Virus record (IMG/VR): IMGVR_UViG_3300024518_003605
Location: 1-20,327 of that record
From: a virus
Length of the DNA stretch: 20,327 nucleotides
Strand: one strand, 5' to 3'
Each line of letters begins with the position of its first letter. Position 1 is the stretch's first letter. This document shows, in pieces, positions 1 through 7,996 of the stretch. The position numbers and the translations under genes are program-made. Below the pieces are notes generated by a model. It was not told where the DNA came from. It saw nothing but the letters and a program-made list of their open reading frames with translations, and did no database searches.

Positions 1-35
1 TTTATCGGTTATCCGCAAGAAACTACGAGAGTTTT

Positions 36-242
36 GTGAGTAACAGCCAGTGTTCCATGCCTGACTGCGACAAAACGCCGCGGGCCAACCAGCGGTATTG
101 CGCAGAATGTCACAGTAAGTATATGAAGGCGTGGCGGGCGAAGCGTAAGCGCGAGCAGGCGCAGCTGCTCGCCAGCGTCGTCAAACTACGCTCTACGGTC
201 GTAGAGCAAAGTCATGAGATCGAACGACTGAAGACGGGGTAA
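36..242 (+). CDS. Small zinc-ribbon-like phage protein
   Basis: This 68-residue protein starts at GTG (36), preceded by a weak purine-rich stretch (cgagag), and ends two bases before the terminase small subunit. Four cysteines (C6, C11, C22, C25, with H26 next to the last) are arranged as C-x4-C then YC-x2-C, as in small treble-clef or zinc-ribbon proteins common in phages. A strongly basic helix follows (about residues 30-41), then a heptad-like C-terminus that could form a short coiled coil. Metal and nucleic-acid binding are inferred. Its place directly before the terminase genes suggests a role in packaging or regulation, but no function is established. The 35 bases upstream hold nothing I can assign. 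Confidence 0.65.
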   Translation: MSNSQCSMPDCDKTPRANQRYCAECHSKYMKAWRAKRKREQAQLLASVVKLRSTVVEQSHEIERLKTG

Positions 243-244
243 CT

Positions 245-718
245 ATGAGCGACTTGACGCTCACCGAAGTTAATCCGTATACCCAGCTGACGCTGATACA
301 GAAGCGTTACGTCGAAGCCCGGCTGCAGGGGCTTAACCAGAAAATGTCAGCCAAAGTTGCCGGTTTTAATACCGAGACGGGCGGCATGTATATGGACGCC
401 TTGGAGCGGAACCCGAAGGTTCGAGCGGCGATTCGGTACCTAATACGCGAGTCCACGCAGAGCGTCGACGAGCTCACGAAAAGTGATGTTATGACTGGCA
501 TGATGGACGCAGTGGATGCAGCCGCCACGGCGGGGGAGTTGGTCATGGCCTGGCGGGAGCTGGGTAAGCTGATCGGGGCGTATGAGCCTGAGCGCAAGAT
601 TCTCGAGATTCGTGACTATTCGAACGACGAGCTTAAGCAGCTCAGTGACAAGGATTTGTTGAAATTGGCGGGTAAGCGTATGACGGACACCATCGATGCC
701 GACTACGAAGAAGTTTAA
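245..718 (+). CDS. Terminase small subunit
   Basis: This 157-residue protein fits a TerS, which recognises the packaging site and loads the large subunit onto phage DNA. The N-terminal part (about residues 14-50) reads like the helix-turn-helix of this family: a helix containing QKRYVEARLQG, then a KMSAKVAGF segment and a further helix. A helical middle part (about 60-115) would form the oligomerisation core, and an acidic tail ends in DYEEV. Length and position immediately before the large subunit are typical. Its last 23 bases overlap the start of the large subunit gene, so translation is probably coupled. The call rests mainly on position plus the helix-turn-helix-like N-terminus; sequence alone is only moderately diagnostic. 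Confidence 0.85.
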   Translation: MSDLTLTEVNPYTQLTLIQKRYVEARLQGLNQKMSAKVAGFNTETGGMYMDALERNPKVRAAIRYLIRESTQSVDELTKSDVMTGMMDAVDAAATAGELVMAWRELGKLIGAYEPERKILEIRDYSNDELKQLSDKDLLKLAGKRMTDTIDADYEEV

Positions 719-2528
719 CGCCGAAGAACGGGCTCTGATACGCCAGCAATTGCGCACATTAGCGAAGCGCGAGGCTATTTGGACGTCTAATACGCGGCAC
801 GGCACCAAGAAAAAAGCGCCGAAGTTGCCCAAGGGCGGTACGGCGCTGCTCAAGAGGGCGAGGGAAGAGGCTCCCAGCTACGTAGCCAAGCTGGAGGTGC
901 TGCTGAAGGCGCAGAACCAGGCCAAGCGGAACAAAAAGAACCAAAAAACCATGCAGAAGAAGGCTGATACGGCCGATCCTATCAAAACGCGGGTCGAGCT
1001 CGAGGCCGTAGCCGATATGGAGGACAGCAAGGAGGCGCTTGTCGTCCGACGCGAGCTGGCGCAGCGTCAACTGTCGCGCAGACACCTCATCGGCAGCGTT
1101 ATTCGGTTCAATCCTGACTATTTGGCCGGCTGGGTGCACAAGGACATCTGTTCGCGGCTTGAAAAATTCATGCGCGACGTGGAAGAGGGGCGTAGCCCCC
1201 GGCTAATGCTGCAGATGCCGCCGCGGCACGGCAAATCGACGCTGGCGAGCGTGGAGTTCCCGGCCTGGGTACTCGGCCATCACCCTGACTGGGAGTTGAT
1301 GGTCACATCGTACGCAGAAACCCTGGCTTTGGACTTTTCACGCTCGGTGCGTGAGCGCATGCGTGACCCGGAGTACAACGTACTGTTCCCCGAGACCAAG
1401 CTGGACCGGGAGAACCAGAACGCCAAGGGCTGGAAGACGACTAAAAAGGGCATGTTCCTCCCGGCCGGCGTGGAAGGGCCGCTGACCGGTAAAGGTGCTC
1501 ATATTTTGACCATCGATGACCCCATCAAGAACTCTCAGGAGGCGGAGAGCGAGCTGAAGCGCTCGGGCATCTTGAAATGGTACGGATCGACGGCGTATAC
1601 ACGCCTGGCCCCGGGCGGCGGGGTGCTTATTATCCAGACGCGCTGGCATTTGGACGATTTATCCGGTCGTTTAGAGATGGATATGGCTGAGGGCAACGGC
1701 GACGTGTTTGAAGTCGTGCGGTACCCGGCAGTGGCTGTTGAGGACGAAAAATATCGGAAAAAGGGCGACTCACTGCACCCGGAGCGGTACAACTACGCCC
1801 AGTTGAAGATGATCCGCAAGGCCGTAGGGGAAAGGACCTGGGCAGCGTTGTACCAGCAGAACCCGGTCCCTGACGAAGGCGCTCAGTTCCAGCGAAGCAT
1901 GATCCAGTACTACCGGGAGGAAGAGCTGCCTGACCTATTGACGATGGTAGCCGCGTGGGACTTGGCTATTGGGCAAAAAGAGGTCAATGACAAGACGGTC
2001 GGCTTCACTTGGGGCAAGGATATTTCGGGTAATTTCTGGTTCGTGGACTGCCGCCACGGGCATTTCGACGCGCTCGAGATATGTGAGGAAATCTGCGACA
2101 GTTTCACCAAACATAAGCCTTATACTGTAGGCATTGAGAAGGATAAAACGGCTCTGGCTGTGGGGCCTTTACTCGACACGATCATAGACAGTAGGGAATT
2201 ATACAGCTTACATGTGACTGAGCTTCGTCCTATGCTAGAGGGCAACAAAGTAAAGCGTTGCCGTACTCTGCAGGGGTTGATGCGTAGAGGCATGGTGTTC
2301 TTACCGCACCCTGACGAAGCAGACTGGGTGGAAGAATTTGTTACGGAGCTTTTACAGTTTCCGTACGGCCGGCGCGACGACCATGTCGACGCGGCGGCTT
2401 GGTTGGCGTTAATGGCAACAGAAACGCCTTCGCCTGGCATGAACTATAGTGTAGTGCCTAAGCGAAAAACTTGGCGTGATCGACTAAGCACGATGTCACG
2501 TCGTGACAGATCTATGATGAGCTCGTAG
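696..2528 (+). CDS. Terminase large subunit (packaging ATPase and nuclease)
   Basis: This 610-residue TerL is the motor that pumps DNA through the portal and cuts the concatemer. The ATPase domain shows a Walker A motif PPRHGKST at residues 175-182, a Walker B LTIDDP at about 271-276 and a coupling motif QTRWH at 314-318. The RNase H-like nuclease domain starts near AAWDLAIG (D422), continues with IEKDK (E481) and ends with GRRDDHVDAAAW, whose aspartates near 561-565 complete the metal site. About 100 lysine- and arginine-rich residues precede the first conserved helix (near 118), longer than in most relatives. The chosen ATG overlaps the small subunit by 23 bases and has no clear ribosome binding site, so a later start remains possible. 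Confidence 0.97.
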   Translation: MPTTKKFNAEERALIRQQLRTLAKREAIWTSNTRHGTKKKAPKLPKGGTALLKRAREEAPSYVAKLEVLLKAQNQAKRNKKNQKTMQKKADTADPIKTRVELEAVADMEDSKEALVVRRELAQRQLSRRHLIGSVIRFNPDYLAGWVHKDICSRLEKFMRDVEEGRSPRLMLQMPPRHGKSTLASVEFPAWVLGHHPDWELMVTSYAETLALDFSRSVRERMRDPEYNVLFPETKLDRENQNAKGWKTTKKGMFLPAGVEGPLTGKGAHILTIDDPIKNSQEAESELKRSGILKWYGSTAYTRLAPGGGVLIIQTRWHLDDLSGRLEMDMAEGNGDVFEVVRYPAVAVEDEKYRKKGDSLHPERYNYAQLKMIRKAVGERTWAALYQQNPVPDEGAQFQRSMIQYYREEELPDLLTMVAAWDLAIGQKEVNDKTVGFTWGKDISGNFWFVDCRHGHFDALEICEEICDSFTKHKPYTVGIEKDKTALAVGPLLDTIIDSRELYSLHVTELRPMLEGNKVKRCRTLQGLMRRGMVFLPHPDEADWVEEFVTELLQFPYGRRDDHVDAAAWLALMATETPSPGMNYSVVPKRKTWRDRLSTMSRRDRSMMSS

Positions 2529-2531
2529 GAG
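2527..2531 (+). promoter_or_regulatory. Ribosome binding site of the 55-residue peptide gene
   Basis: AGGAG overlaps the TAG stop of the large terminase gene and lies six bases before the ATG at 2538. This near-ideal Shine-Dalgarno site supports translation of the short ORF that follows. Confidence 0.75.
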
Positions 2532-2537
2532 AAAGAA

Positions 2538-2705
2538 ATGCCTCGTTCCGGTAAAGTTTTATACCCCGACGCTTGCGCCGCACCCGGCAAGCCGAAGTCG
2601 CAAGGTGGGAGTTCGACGGGTAAAAGTGCAAAGTTTAAAGGTGGACCAGAAACCCCGTTACAAAAACAGGAAGGAACACCGCGTGACAAGGGTGTTAATC
2701 GATAG
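2538..2705 (+). CDS. Small basic peptide between terminase and portal
   Basis: A 55-codon ORF (MPRSGKVLYPDAC...) fills the space between the large terminase and the portal. It has a strong AGGAG site at the right distance and ends six bases before the portal start. The product is rich in Gly, Lys, Pro and Ser, contains one cysteine, has no hydrophobic core and is probably disordered. I do not recognise a family. The good ribosome binding site and the exact fit between two essential genes make it likely to be translated, and reading it may also bring ribosomes to the poorly equipped portal start. A minor virion or assembly peptide is one possibility. Confidence 0.65.
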   Translation: MPRSGKVLYPDACAAPGKPKSQGGSSTGKSAKFKGGPETPLQKQEGTPRDKGVNR

Positions 2706-2711
2706 CATCTT

Positions 2712-4829
2712 ATGGGAGAGCCAGCTGACAACGCAGTCGCCGAGGCGAACTGGGTAGCTTATCAGCGCGCCCGTGACTCAGGTCACGACAAGTGGCTTGA
2801 AACAGCCAAACGGTGCGATGATTTTTACCTGGGTGAGCAGTGGGAGCAAAAAGATCGTGACAAGCTGGAGGCTGAAGGTCGTCCGGTACTTACGATCAAT
2901 GAAATTCTAAAGGTTGTTAATGCATTCTTAGGAAAGCAATCGCAGCAACGCGCCGACTTTGTGTTTAAACCGAAGCGCGACGCGACGAAGGAAGTCGCTA
3001 AGACTCTCTCCCAGCTTATAGAGCAGATTTTAGACAACAACAAGTACGAGTTCCTCGAGAAAGAAGTGTTCGAGGACGGCATTGTTGTCGATCGCGGCTT
3101 CTTCGACATTCGTCTGGACTTCGAAGACAACATCATGGGCGATGTTGCTGTGCGTGCACATGATCCGTACGAAGTGCTACCGGACCCGGATGCTAAGAGC
3201 TACGATCCGAAGCATTGGAACAGCGTTATAACCACTAGGTGGATGACGCTTGAGGACATAGAAGCTCACTACGGAAAAGCTAAGCGCGACGAACTAGACT
3301 CTTCGTCGGCCGCTTACGAAACTTTTGGTGAAGATTCCGTACGCTACGACGGCCGGCGTACCTTCGGCGATGATGATTTCAGCATCCAGAACACTAACTA
3401 CCAGGATGACACAACCATTCGTTCAGTGCGGATCGTCGAGCGTCAGTACCGTCGTTTAGCCCCGATTAGTTATTTCATAGACAACGTTGTCGGCGATATG
3501 AAACGTATCCCTGACGAGTTGGACCCTAAGCAGGCGGAAAAGCTTGCTAAGGAAGCTGGCCTATCGATCATTAAACGTGTCGGTAAACGAATACGCTGGG
3601 TAACGACTGCTGATCGCGTCGTTCTTCATGATAGTTGGAGTCCGTACCGTTCGTTCACAGTCGTTCCGTACTTCCCATTCTTCCGTAAAGGAAAGACGTC
3701 AGGTGTTGTACGCCAGCTACTGTCACCGCAGGAACAGTTCAACAAGATGGAGAGCCAGATGCTCCACATCGTGAACACAACTGCGAACTCTGGCTGGATG
3801 GCGGACGAAGGTTCGCTAGCCAACATGACAACTGAAGAATTAGAAGAGCGTGGTGCCGAGACGGGTCTTGTCATGGTCGTCAAGCGCGGCTCTGAGCGCC
3901 CAGAAAAAATTACGGCAAACCAAATACCGACAGGACTTGACCGCTTAGCATCTCGTTCGCAGAGCAACGTTGCGGGGATCGCAGGCGTCGAAGGACTTGT
4001 TGGTACGCCATCAAGAGAAGTTTCGGGCATAGCGCTCGACCAGATTGAAGCTAGGGGATTGATCCAGGTAGATGTTCCGTTCGACTCATTGAAACGTACT
4101 CGCGGTTTGGTCGCTGAAAAAGTTTTAGAACTTATTCAGGACTTTTATACGGAGACACGGGTCATACGAGTCACTGTTGGTGACGGCTTCGAACAAGAAG
4201 ACCAAGAAGTCGTCATCAACGGGCTAAATGCAGCCGGTGAAGTCGTGAATGACATCACACTAGGTGAGTATGACATCGTAACTAGCTCTCGGCCGGCGCG
4301 TGACAACTTCGAAGATGCGCAGTTCGCCAATGCGTTGCAGATGCGCGAGGCTGGCGTACTGATCCCTGACGATGTTGTTATCCGACATTCACAGTTGGAC
4401 AATAAAGATGAGATCGCAGATCGTGTCGCATCGTTGCAAGGAGTGGCACCGCCGACCGAAGAAGAGTTGCAGCTCCAGGCGCAGCAGCTACAGCTTGAAA
4501 TACGCACTGCTGAGCTCGAAGCCGGCAAACTCGAAGCGCAGATTGGCGAATTACAGGCTCGCGCAGCTCAAGCGTTCGCCAAAGCGCAGCAGCTTGAAGG
4601 CGAAGCGCAGCAACAGGCGATGGAGATCGGCATCTCTACACGCGAGCGTATGGTTGATTTGCAGGCGAAACTGCAGATGTTCTATGATAACCTCAACAAT
4701 AAGCTGCAGTTGGCAGGTATTCATGCGCGTAACAAGCGCGAAGTGACGTCGATGCAGGAAGGCACCAAGCACTCTATGAAAGAGCTTGACGTACTGACTC
4801 GTCCGTCTCCCGCTCCTAAGGCGCAGTAA
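2712..4829 (+). CDS. Portal protein (P22 gp1-like)
   Basis: At 705 residues this is close to the long portals of P22-type phages (P22 gp1 is about 725). The portal is the dodecameric ring at one capsid vertex through which DNA enters and to which the neck attaches. The N-terminus (a helix around ARDSGHDKWLETAKRCDDFYLGEQW, then RPVLTINEILKVVNAFLGKQ) and the central DSWSPYRSFTVVPYFPFFRKG segment are typical of this group. From about residue 583 the protein is rich in Gln, Glu and Ala and predicted helical, like the P22 portal barrel that reaches into the capsid. The start has only a weak ribosome binding site and probably depends on coupling to the preceding peptide gene. The stop overlaps the next start as TAATG. 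Confidence 0.95.
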   Translation: MGEPADNAVAEANWVAYQRARDSGHDKWLETAKRCDDFYLGEQWEQKDRDKLEAEGRPVLTINEILKVVNAFLGKQSQQRADFVFKPKRDATKEVAKTLSQLIEQILDNNKYEFLEKEVFEDGIVVDRGFFDIRLDFEDNIMGDVAVRAHDPYEVLPDPDAKSYDPKHWNSVITTRWMTLEDIEAHYGKAKRDELDSSSAAYETFGEDSVRYDGRRTFGDDDFSIQNTNYQDDTTIRSVRIVERQYRRLAPISYFIDNVVGDMKRIPDELDPKQAEKLAKEAGLSIIKRVGKRIRWVTTADRVVLHDSWSPYRSFTVVPYFPFFRKGKTSGVVRQLLSPQEQFNKMESQMLHIVNTTANSGWMADEGSLANMTTEELEERGAETGLVMVVKRGSERPEKITANQIPTGLDRLASRSQSNVAGIAGVEGLVGTPSREVSGIALDQIEARGLIQVDVPFDSLKRTRGLVAEKVLELIQDFYTETRVIRVTVGDGFEQEDQEVVINGLNAAGEVVNDITLGEYDIVTSSRPARDNFEDAQFANALQMREAGVLIPDDVVIRHSQLDNKDEIADRVASLQGVAPPTEEELQLQAQQLQLEIRTAELEAGKLEAQIGELQARAAQAFAKAQQLEGEAQQQAMEIGISTRERMVDLQAKLQMFYDNLNNKLQLAGIHARNKREVTSMQEGTKHSMKELDVLTRPSPAPKAQ

Positions 4830-5185
4830 TGCCTAAGTCGGACCCAGGGAGGTTCTCTAAGGTATTCGATATTCTTGAACAGAATCAGGCGAAGGACTTC
4901 GTTAAACGCATAATGGAACCAGAACGGTCGCCATCGATTTTGAACGAAGATAATAGCGTTTCGACGCATCGTATGGCTACAGCAGAGGCAGACGGAGTAC
5001 ATTACGTCTACCCAACAATATTACGAGATGAGCAAGGGATACTGCGGCAACGAGATGGCTCTGATGCATTTAAAGCTGCGATCGAATCTGGTGAAGCCAT
5101 AGGGTTCAAAACCGCTAAAGAAGCCGATTGGTTCGAACGTAATTGGAAAGTTGTGTGGGGGCATCCCCCAAGGAAGAAAGAATGA
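4829..5185 (+). CDS. Small virion-associated-type protein with conserved phage domain
   Basis: A 118-residue protein follows the portal through a TAATG overlap and overlaps the scaffold start by ATGA. Residues about 38-112 match a small domain seen in many phage virion and internal proteins: a polar NEDNSVST opening (39-46), YVYPTI (59-64), a DAFKAAIESGEAIGF segment, then KEADWFE leading to a terminal tryptophan-containing helix. The domain's function is not established. It is usually found fused to larger virion proteins, so a free-standing copy between portal and scaffold is worth noting. A role in procapsid assembly is inferred from position only. There is no signal peptide or membrane segment. 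Confidence 0.7.
   Translation: MPKSDPGRFSKVFDILEQNQAKDFVKRIMEPERSPSILNEDNSVSTHRMATAEADGVHYVYPTILRDEQGILRQRDGSDAFKAAIESGEAIGFKTAKEADWFERNWKVVWGHPPRKKE
5170..5176 (+). promoter_or_regulatory. Ribosome binding site that sets the scaffold start
   Basis: AAGGAAG ends five bases before the ATG at 5182. It favours that start over the in-frame TTG at 5143, which would add 13 residues encoded inside the previous gene. Confidence 0.7.
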
Positions 5186-6195
5186 CCAAGAAAAAAGAAG
5201 ATCCACCCGAGATTGATCCATTCATGGGCGGTGAAGACGACGATCTTTCCGACATGGAGTATGTCCAGGACGAAAAGTCGACTATGAAGGTAGAAACGCA
5301 TCCTCCTGAAACAGAAGAGGACGCGAAACTTCTCACTGAATTGAAAGAGTCTGAGGTCGAGGAAGAAGTTAAGGCTGAAGAGGAGGTAGTGGAAGATGGC
5401 GAAAAACCCGAAGAGGAAGAAGTCAAAGCCGAAGAAGAAGCGGAGCCCGTCGTACTAGAAGACGAAGATCCTATTAAAGTTCCGAAGGATCGCTTCGACG
5501 AAGTCAACGATCGCATGAAAAAGGCTGAGGACGAGGTTAGGTCGCTAAAAACGCAGCTTGAAACTGTCGTAGAGGCAAAGAATGAACCGGAACCAGAGCC
5601 GTACGATTACGCGGCCAAAGAAAAAGAAGCGATGGATGCGTTACTGGAGGGTGATGCTGAGAAGCATGCGGGGCTACGCCAGGAAATCCGATCAGCGGAG
5701 AAAGAAGAAATATTGCGCGAAGCTCGAGCCATCGCAGCCAAGGGCGATAGTCAGCTCCAAGAAACTCTGACGTTCGAGGAAGCTGGCGCAAATATTGAGG
5801 CCAACTTCCCACAGTTTTCCGAAAGCGACGAGAACTACAATGCCGCAGCTCGCGAGGAGCTGATGGATTTGTATGTGGGCTACGCCAGATCTGGCCAATA
5901 TACCCGGGTACAAGCGTTGCAACGTGCTGCGGATAAAGCGGCTAAGATGCACGGATTGACTGCTACTACGGCCGAAGTACCCAACGATGAGCCGGCTCCT
6001 GACAACGTGGTTGATATTAAGCCGACAGACGCGAAGAAGAAGGCTGATGTGGCCAATGCTCAGCCTCCTGCGATGGAAAGTCGCGCAGAAGGTGAGAACG
6101 AAGAGCCACGAGTCGATGTTAATTCCATGTCCGACGAAGAATTTGATTCGTTGCCAGAGTCGTCTAAACGGCGATTACGTGGCGATATCTTGTAG
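5182..6195 (+). CDS. Capsid scaffolding (assembly) protein
   Basis: From the ATG at 5182 the product has 337 residues. Its first ~100 residues are extremely acidic, with repeated Glu/Val/Lys blocks between about 40 and 95. A KVPKDRFDEVN motif (99-109) follows, leading into a coiled coil to about 133, then a helical body, and the C-terminus has SMSDEEFDSLPES followed by a basic KRRLRGDIL end. An acidic front, the VPKxRFDEVN box and a small charged C-terminal segment are typical of phage scaffolds that guide capsid protein assembly and then leave. Position between portal and major capsid gene agrees. The gene is followed by a strong terminator, closing the packaging/procapsid transcript. Confidence 0.88.
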   Translation: MTKKKEDPPEIDPFMGGEDDDLSDMEYVQDEKSTMKVETHPPETEEDAKLLTELKESEVEEEVKAEEEVVEDGEKPEEEEVKAEEEAEPVVLEDEDPIKVPKDRFDEVNDRMKKAEDEVRSLKTQLETVVEAKNEPEPEPYDYAAKEKEAMDALLEGDAEKHAGLRQEIRSAEKEEILREARAIAAKGDSQLQETLTFEEAGANIEANFPQFSESDENYNAAAREELMDLYVGYARSGQYTRVQALQRAADKAAKMHGLTATTAEVPNDEPAPDNVVDIKPTDAKKKADVANAQPPAMESRAEGENEEPRVDVNSMSDEEFDSLPESSKRRLRGDIL

Positions 6196-6225
6196 AGTTC
6201 GAAGGTAGTTTCTGTGAAACAGCTT

Positions 6226-6252
6226 GGCGGGGCTTGAAGCCCCGCCTTTTTT
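6226..6252 (+). terminator. Intrinsic terminator after the scaffold gene
   Basis: An 8-base-pair GC stem (GGCGGGGC at 6226-6233 with GCCCCGCC at 6239-6246), extendable by one T-A pair, is followed directly by six T. It lies 31 bases after the scaffold stop and should end or strongly reduce transcription coming from the terminase side. Confidence 0.92.
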
Positions 6253-6380
6253 ATGGCTACAGTCCAGGCTCGCGCCCAAGCCGTGTTAGAGCTTGGTCCA
6301 TCGGCGGGGATATGCTGTTGTTCGGTTGAGTAGTCCGATAACTACGAATTTTCCTTAAACTCTTACTAGGAGTCATACAA
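6253..6380 (+). promoter_or_regulatory. Leader of the capsid gene with a small inverted repeat
   Basis: These 128 bases separate the upstream terminator from the capsid ATG and are the only sizeable intergenic stretch in the window. Because the capsid gene sits between two terminators, a promoter is expected here, but I see no convincing -35/-10 pair. An inverted repeat CCAAGC (6276-6281) and GCTTGG (6291-6296) with a nine-base loop could be an operator or a transcript hairpin. AGGAG at 6368-6372 is the ribosome binding site for the ATG at 6381. Confidence 0.45.
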
Positions 6381-7481
6381 ATGGCGCTTACAAACTTCAC
6401 GAACCTCACCACAGAGCAGAAGACCGTTTGGTCTCGAGATCTCTGGGCTGCGGCTCGGAACGCGTCGTTTACAATGCGGTTTACTGGAAAAGGCCCCAAC
6501 AGCATGATTCAGAGGATCACCGAACTCACCAAGAGTGAGAAGGGCGATCGAGCTGTCATTACGCTTGTTGCGGATCTCGAAGGGGATGGCGTTGTAGGCG
6601 ATTTCACGATGGAAAACAACGAAGAGGCTATCAAGGCATTCGACACGGTCATCACCATTGACCAGCTGCGTAATGCTAACCGCCTCGCTGGTCGCATGGC
6701 CGATCAGAGGTCCGTTGTAAATTTCCGCGGTACGTCTAGGGATGTTCTGGCGTACTACCTTGGGGATCGCATCGATCAGATGGCGTTCCTCACTTTGTCC
6801 GGTGTTAGCTATACGCTTACTAACAACGGCGCACTGCGGCCTGTTAACCCAGCTGGCCGTAACCTGAACGATCTGGCGTTTGCTAGTGATGTGTCAGCTC
6901 CGACAGCTAATCGCTGGCGGCGTTGGGATGCAGCTACTGGCCTCGAAGCTGGTAATACGGCCAACGTATTGGTAGGTGACACGCCAACTTGGGAAATGCT
7001 CGTAGAGGCGAAAGCCTTTATGAAGGATGAGTACATTCGCGGTATCAAGGGGCCAGGTGGCTCTGAGTTCTACCACGTCTTTATGACTCCGCAGGGCATT
7101 GCTAAATTGAAGCAGGACGCTACGTTCCTCGCTAACTTGCAGAATGCAGGTCCGCGTGGCACGTCTAACCCACTGTTCAGCGGCAGCATGATTACTCAGG
7201 ATGGCTTGATCATCCACGAGTTCCGTCATGTTTATAGCGCTTCGGACTGGGGTGCTGGTGCAGTTAATGGCCAGGCTGTCTTAATGTGCGGTGCACAGGC
7301 ACTTGGTATGGCAGACATCGGTCTTCCGTACTGGGACGAGGATACGTTCGATTATGGCAACCAGCATGGTGTGTCGATCGGCAAGATCTTCGGCCTGTTG
7401 AAGCCCACCTTCAACAGCATCTACGCGAGTAACACGGTGCAGGACTTCGGTCTTCTGCGCTTGGACACTGCGGTAGAATAG
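6381..7481 (+). CDS. Major capsid protein (N4 gp56-like)
   Basis: This 366-residue protein would form the icosahedral shell. The N-terminus (TTEQKTVWSRDLW), the early RFTGKGPNSMIQ segment, the RNANRLAGRMADQRS stretch and the later FMTPQGIAKLK and FRHVYSASDWG parts are typical of the capsid proteins annotated as the N4 gp56 family (DUF4043), which have an HK97-like fold; N4 gp56 itself is about 400 residues. There is no sign of a cleaved delta domain or an upstream protease, agreeing with a separate scaffold. A good AGGAG site lies eight bases before the ATG. The gene stands alone between two strong terminators, an arrangement that lets this abundant protein be expressed independently of its neighbours. 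Confidence 0.95.
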   Translation: MALTNFTNLTTEQKTVWSRDLWAAARNASFTMRFTGKGPNSMIQRITELTKSEKGDRAVITLVADLEGDGVVGDFTMENNEEAIKAFDTVITIDQLRNANRLAGRMADQRSVVNFRGTSRDVLAYYLGDRIDQMAFLTLSGVSYTLTNNGALRPVNPAGRNLNDLAFASDVSAPTANRWRRWDAATGLEAGNTANVLVGDTPTWEMLVEAKAFMKDEYIRGIKGPGGSEFYHVFMTPQGIAKLKQDATFLANLQNAGPRGTSNPLFSGSMITQDGLIIHEFRHVYSASDWGAGAVNGQAVLMCGAQALGMADIGLPYWDEDTFDYGNQHGVSIGKIFGLLKPTFNSIYASNTVQDFGLLRLDTAVE

Positions 7482-7494
7482 AATGACACGGTTT

Positions 7495-7522
7495 AGTCCC
7501 CGCTTCGGCGGGGACTTTTTTT
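7495..7522 (+). terminator. Intrinsic terminator with UUCG loop after the capsid gene
   Basis: A 9-base-pair stem (AGTCCCCGC at 7495-7503 with GCGGGGACT at 7508-7516) is closed by a TTCG tetraloop, which is exceptionally stable in RNA, and is followed by a run of T. It starts 13 bases after the capsid stop. Confidence 0.94.
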
Positions 7523-7540
7523 ACGCTAAGAGGTGTTTTC

Positions 7541-7996
7541 ATGGAATTACCTGTAGATGATAGGCCATTGATGGCCAAGTTCACCGCCACATTGCCGACT
7601 CGTGTCGTTTCTGACTGCGGGTCAATGTGTGCTATTTTCGAGGCTGGCGAGACACTCAGCATAAATCGCAAGCTATTTACCGCGGCGATTGCTGCAGGAT
7701 TGGTGCCTGAAGAGCCGTTAATTGTCCAAACTCCTCCTGTGGTCGTACAAAAGTCTCAGGAAGAGGTTGTGGTAGACGGTTTGCTGGAAGCATGTAAGCT
7801 ACTTATTGCGAAGGGAGATCCTGGGGATTTCACGATGACGGGGTTCCCCCGTGCGGCCTCAGTGAAAAAACTAGTAGACTTCCACTTCACCACCAAAGAT
7901 ATCGAACGGGCCTTCGGCGAGGCTATGCATGAGGTAGAACGAGATGGCAACGACAGTACGGAGCATTCTGAACCGGTCAGCAGCGCTGCTGAATGA
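7541..7996 (+). CDS. Small head-region protein, function unknown
   Basis: A 151-residue protein starts right after the capsid terminator, with a purine-rich ribosome binding site (AAGAGGTG) seven bases upstream. It seems to have two parts: a beta-rich N-terminus (about 1-65) ending in a helix with FTAAIAAGLVPEE, and a helical C-terminal part (about 76-140) with a GDPGDFTMTGFP stretch. The latter loosely resembles the RNDFTxxGxP pattern of small head proteins of Mu-like phages, but this is a weak resemblance. Position between capsid and connector genes suggests a head completion or accessory role. Its last 53 bases overlap the next gene in another frame, so translation of the two is probably linked. 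Confidence 0.75.
   Translation: MELPVDDRPLMAKFTATLPTRVVSDCGSMCAIFEAGETLSINRKLFTAAIAAGLVPEEPLIVQTPPVVVQKSQEEVVVDGLLEACKLLIAKGDPGDFTMTGFPRAASVKKLVDFHFTTKDIERAFGEAMHEVERDGNDSTEHSEPVSSAAE

Noticed and set aside
440-853. A 137-codon minus-strand frame over the terminase small subunit.
   Set aside because: It spans the junction of the two terminase genes and has no ribosome binding site or family features; a shadow of real coding DNA.
4372-4746. A 124-codon plus-strand frame inside the portal gene.
   Set aside because: A +1 shadow of the helical, codon-biased portal C-terminus, with Ser/Arg-rich translation. The portal frame is continuous and family-like through this region.
5143-5181. A TTG start that would extend the scaffold protein by 13 residues.
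   Set aside because: The ATG at 5182 has a well-spaced AAGGAAG site and gives an ATGA overlap, which fits the other junctions; the extension lies in the preceding gene.
6318-6342. A possible promoter, TTGTTC and GATAAC, upstream of the capsid gene.
   Set aside because: The spacing is 13 bases rather than about 17 and neither box is a good match, so it was not annotated as a promoter.
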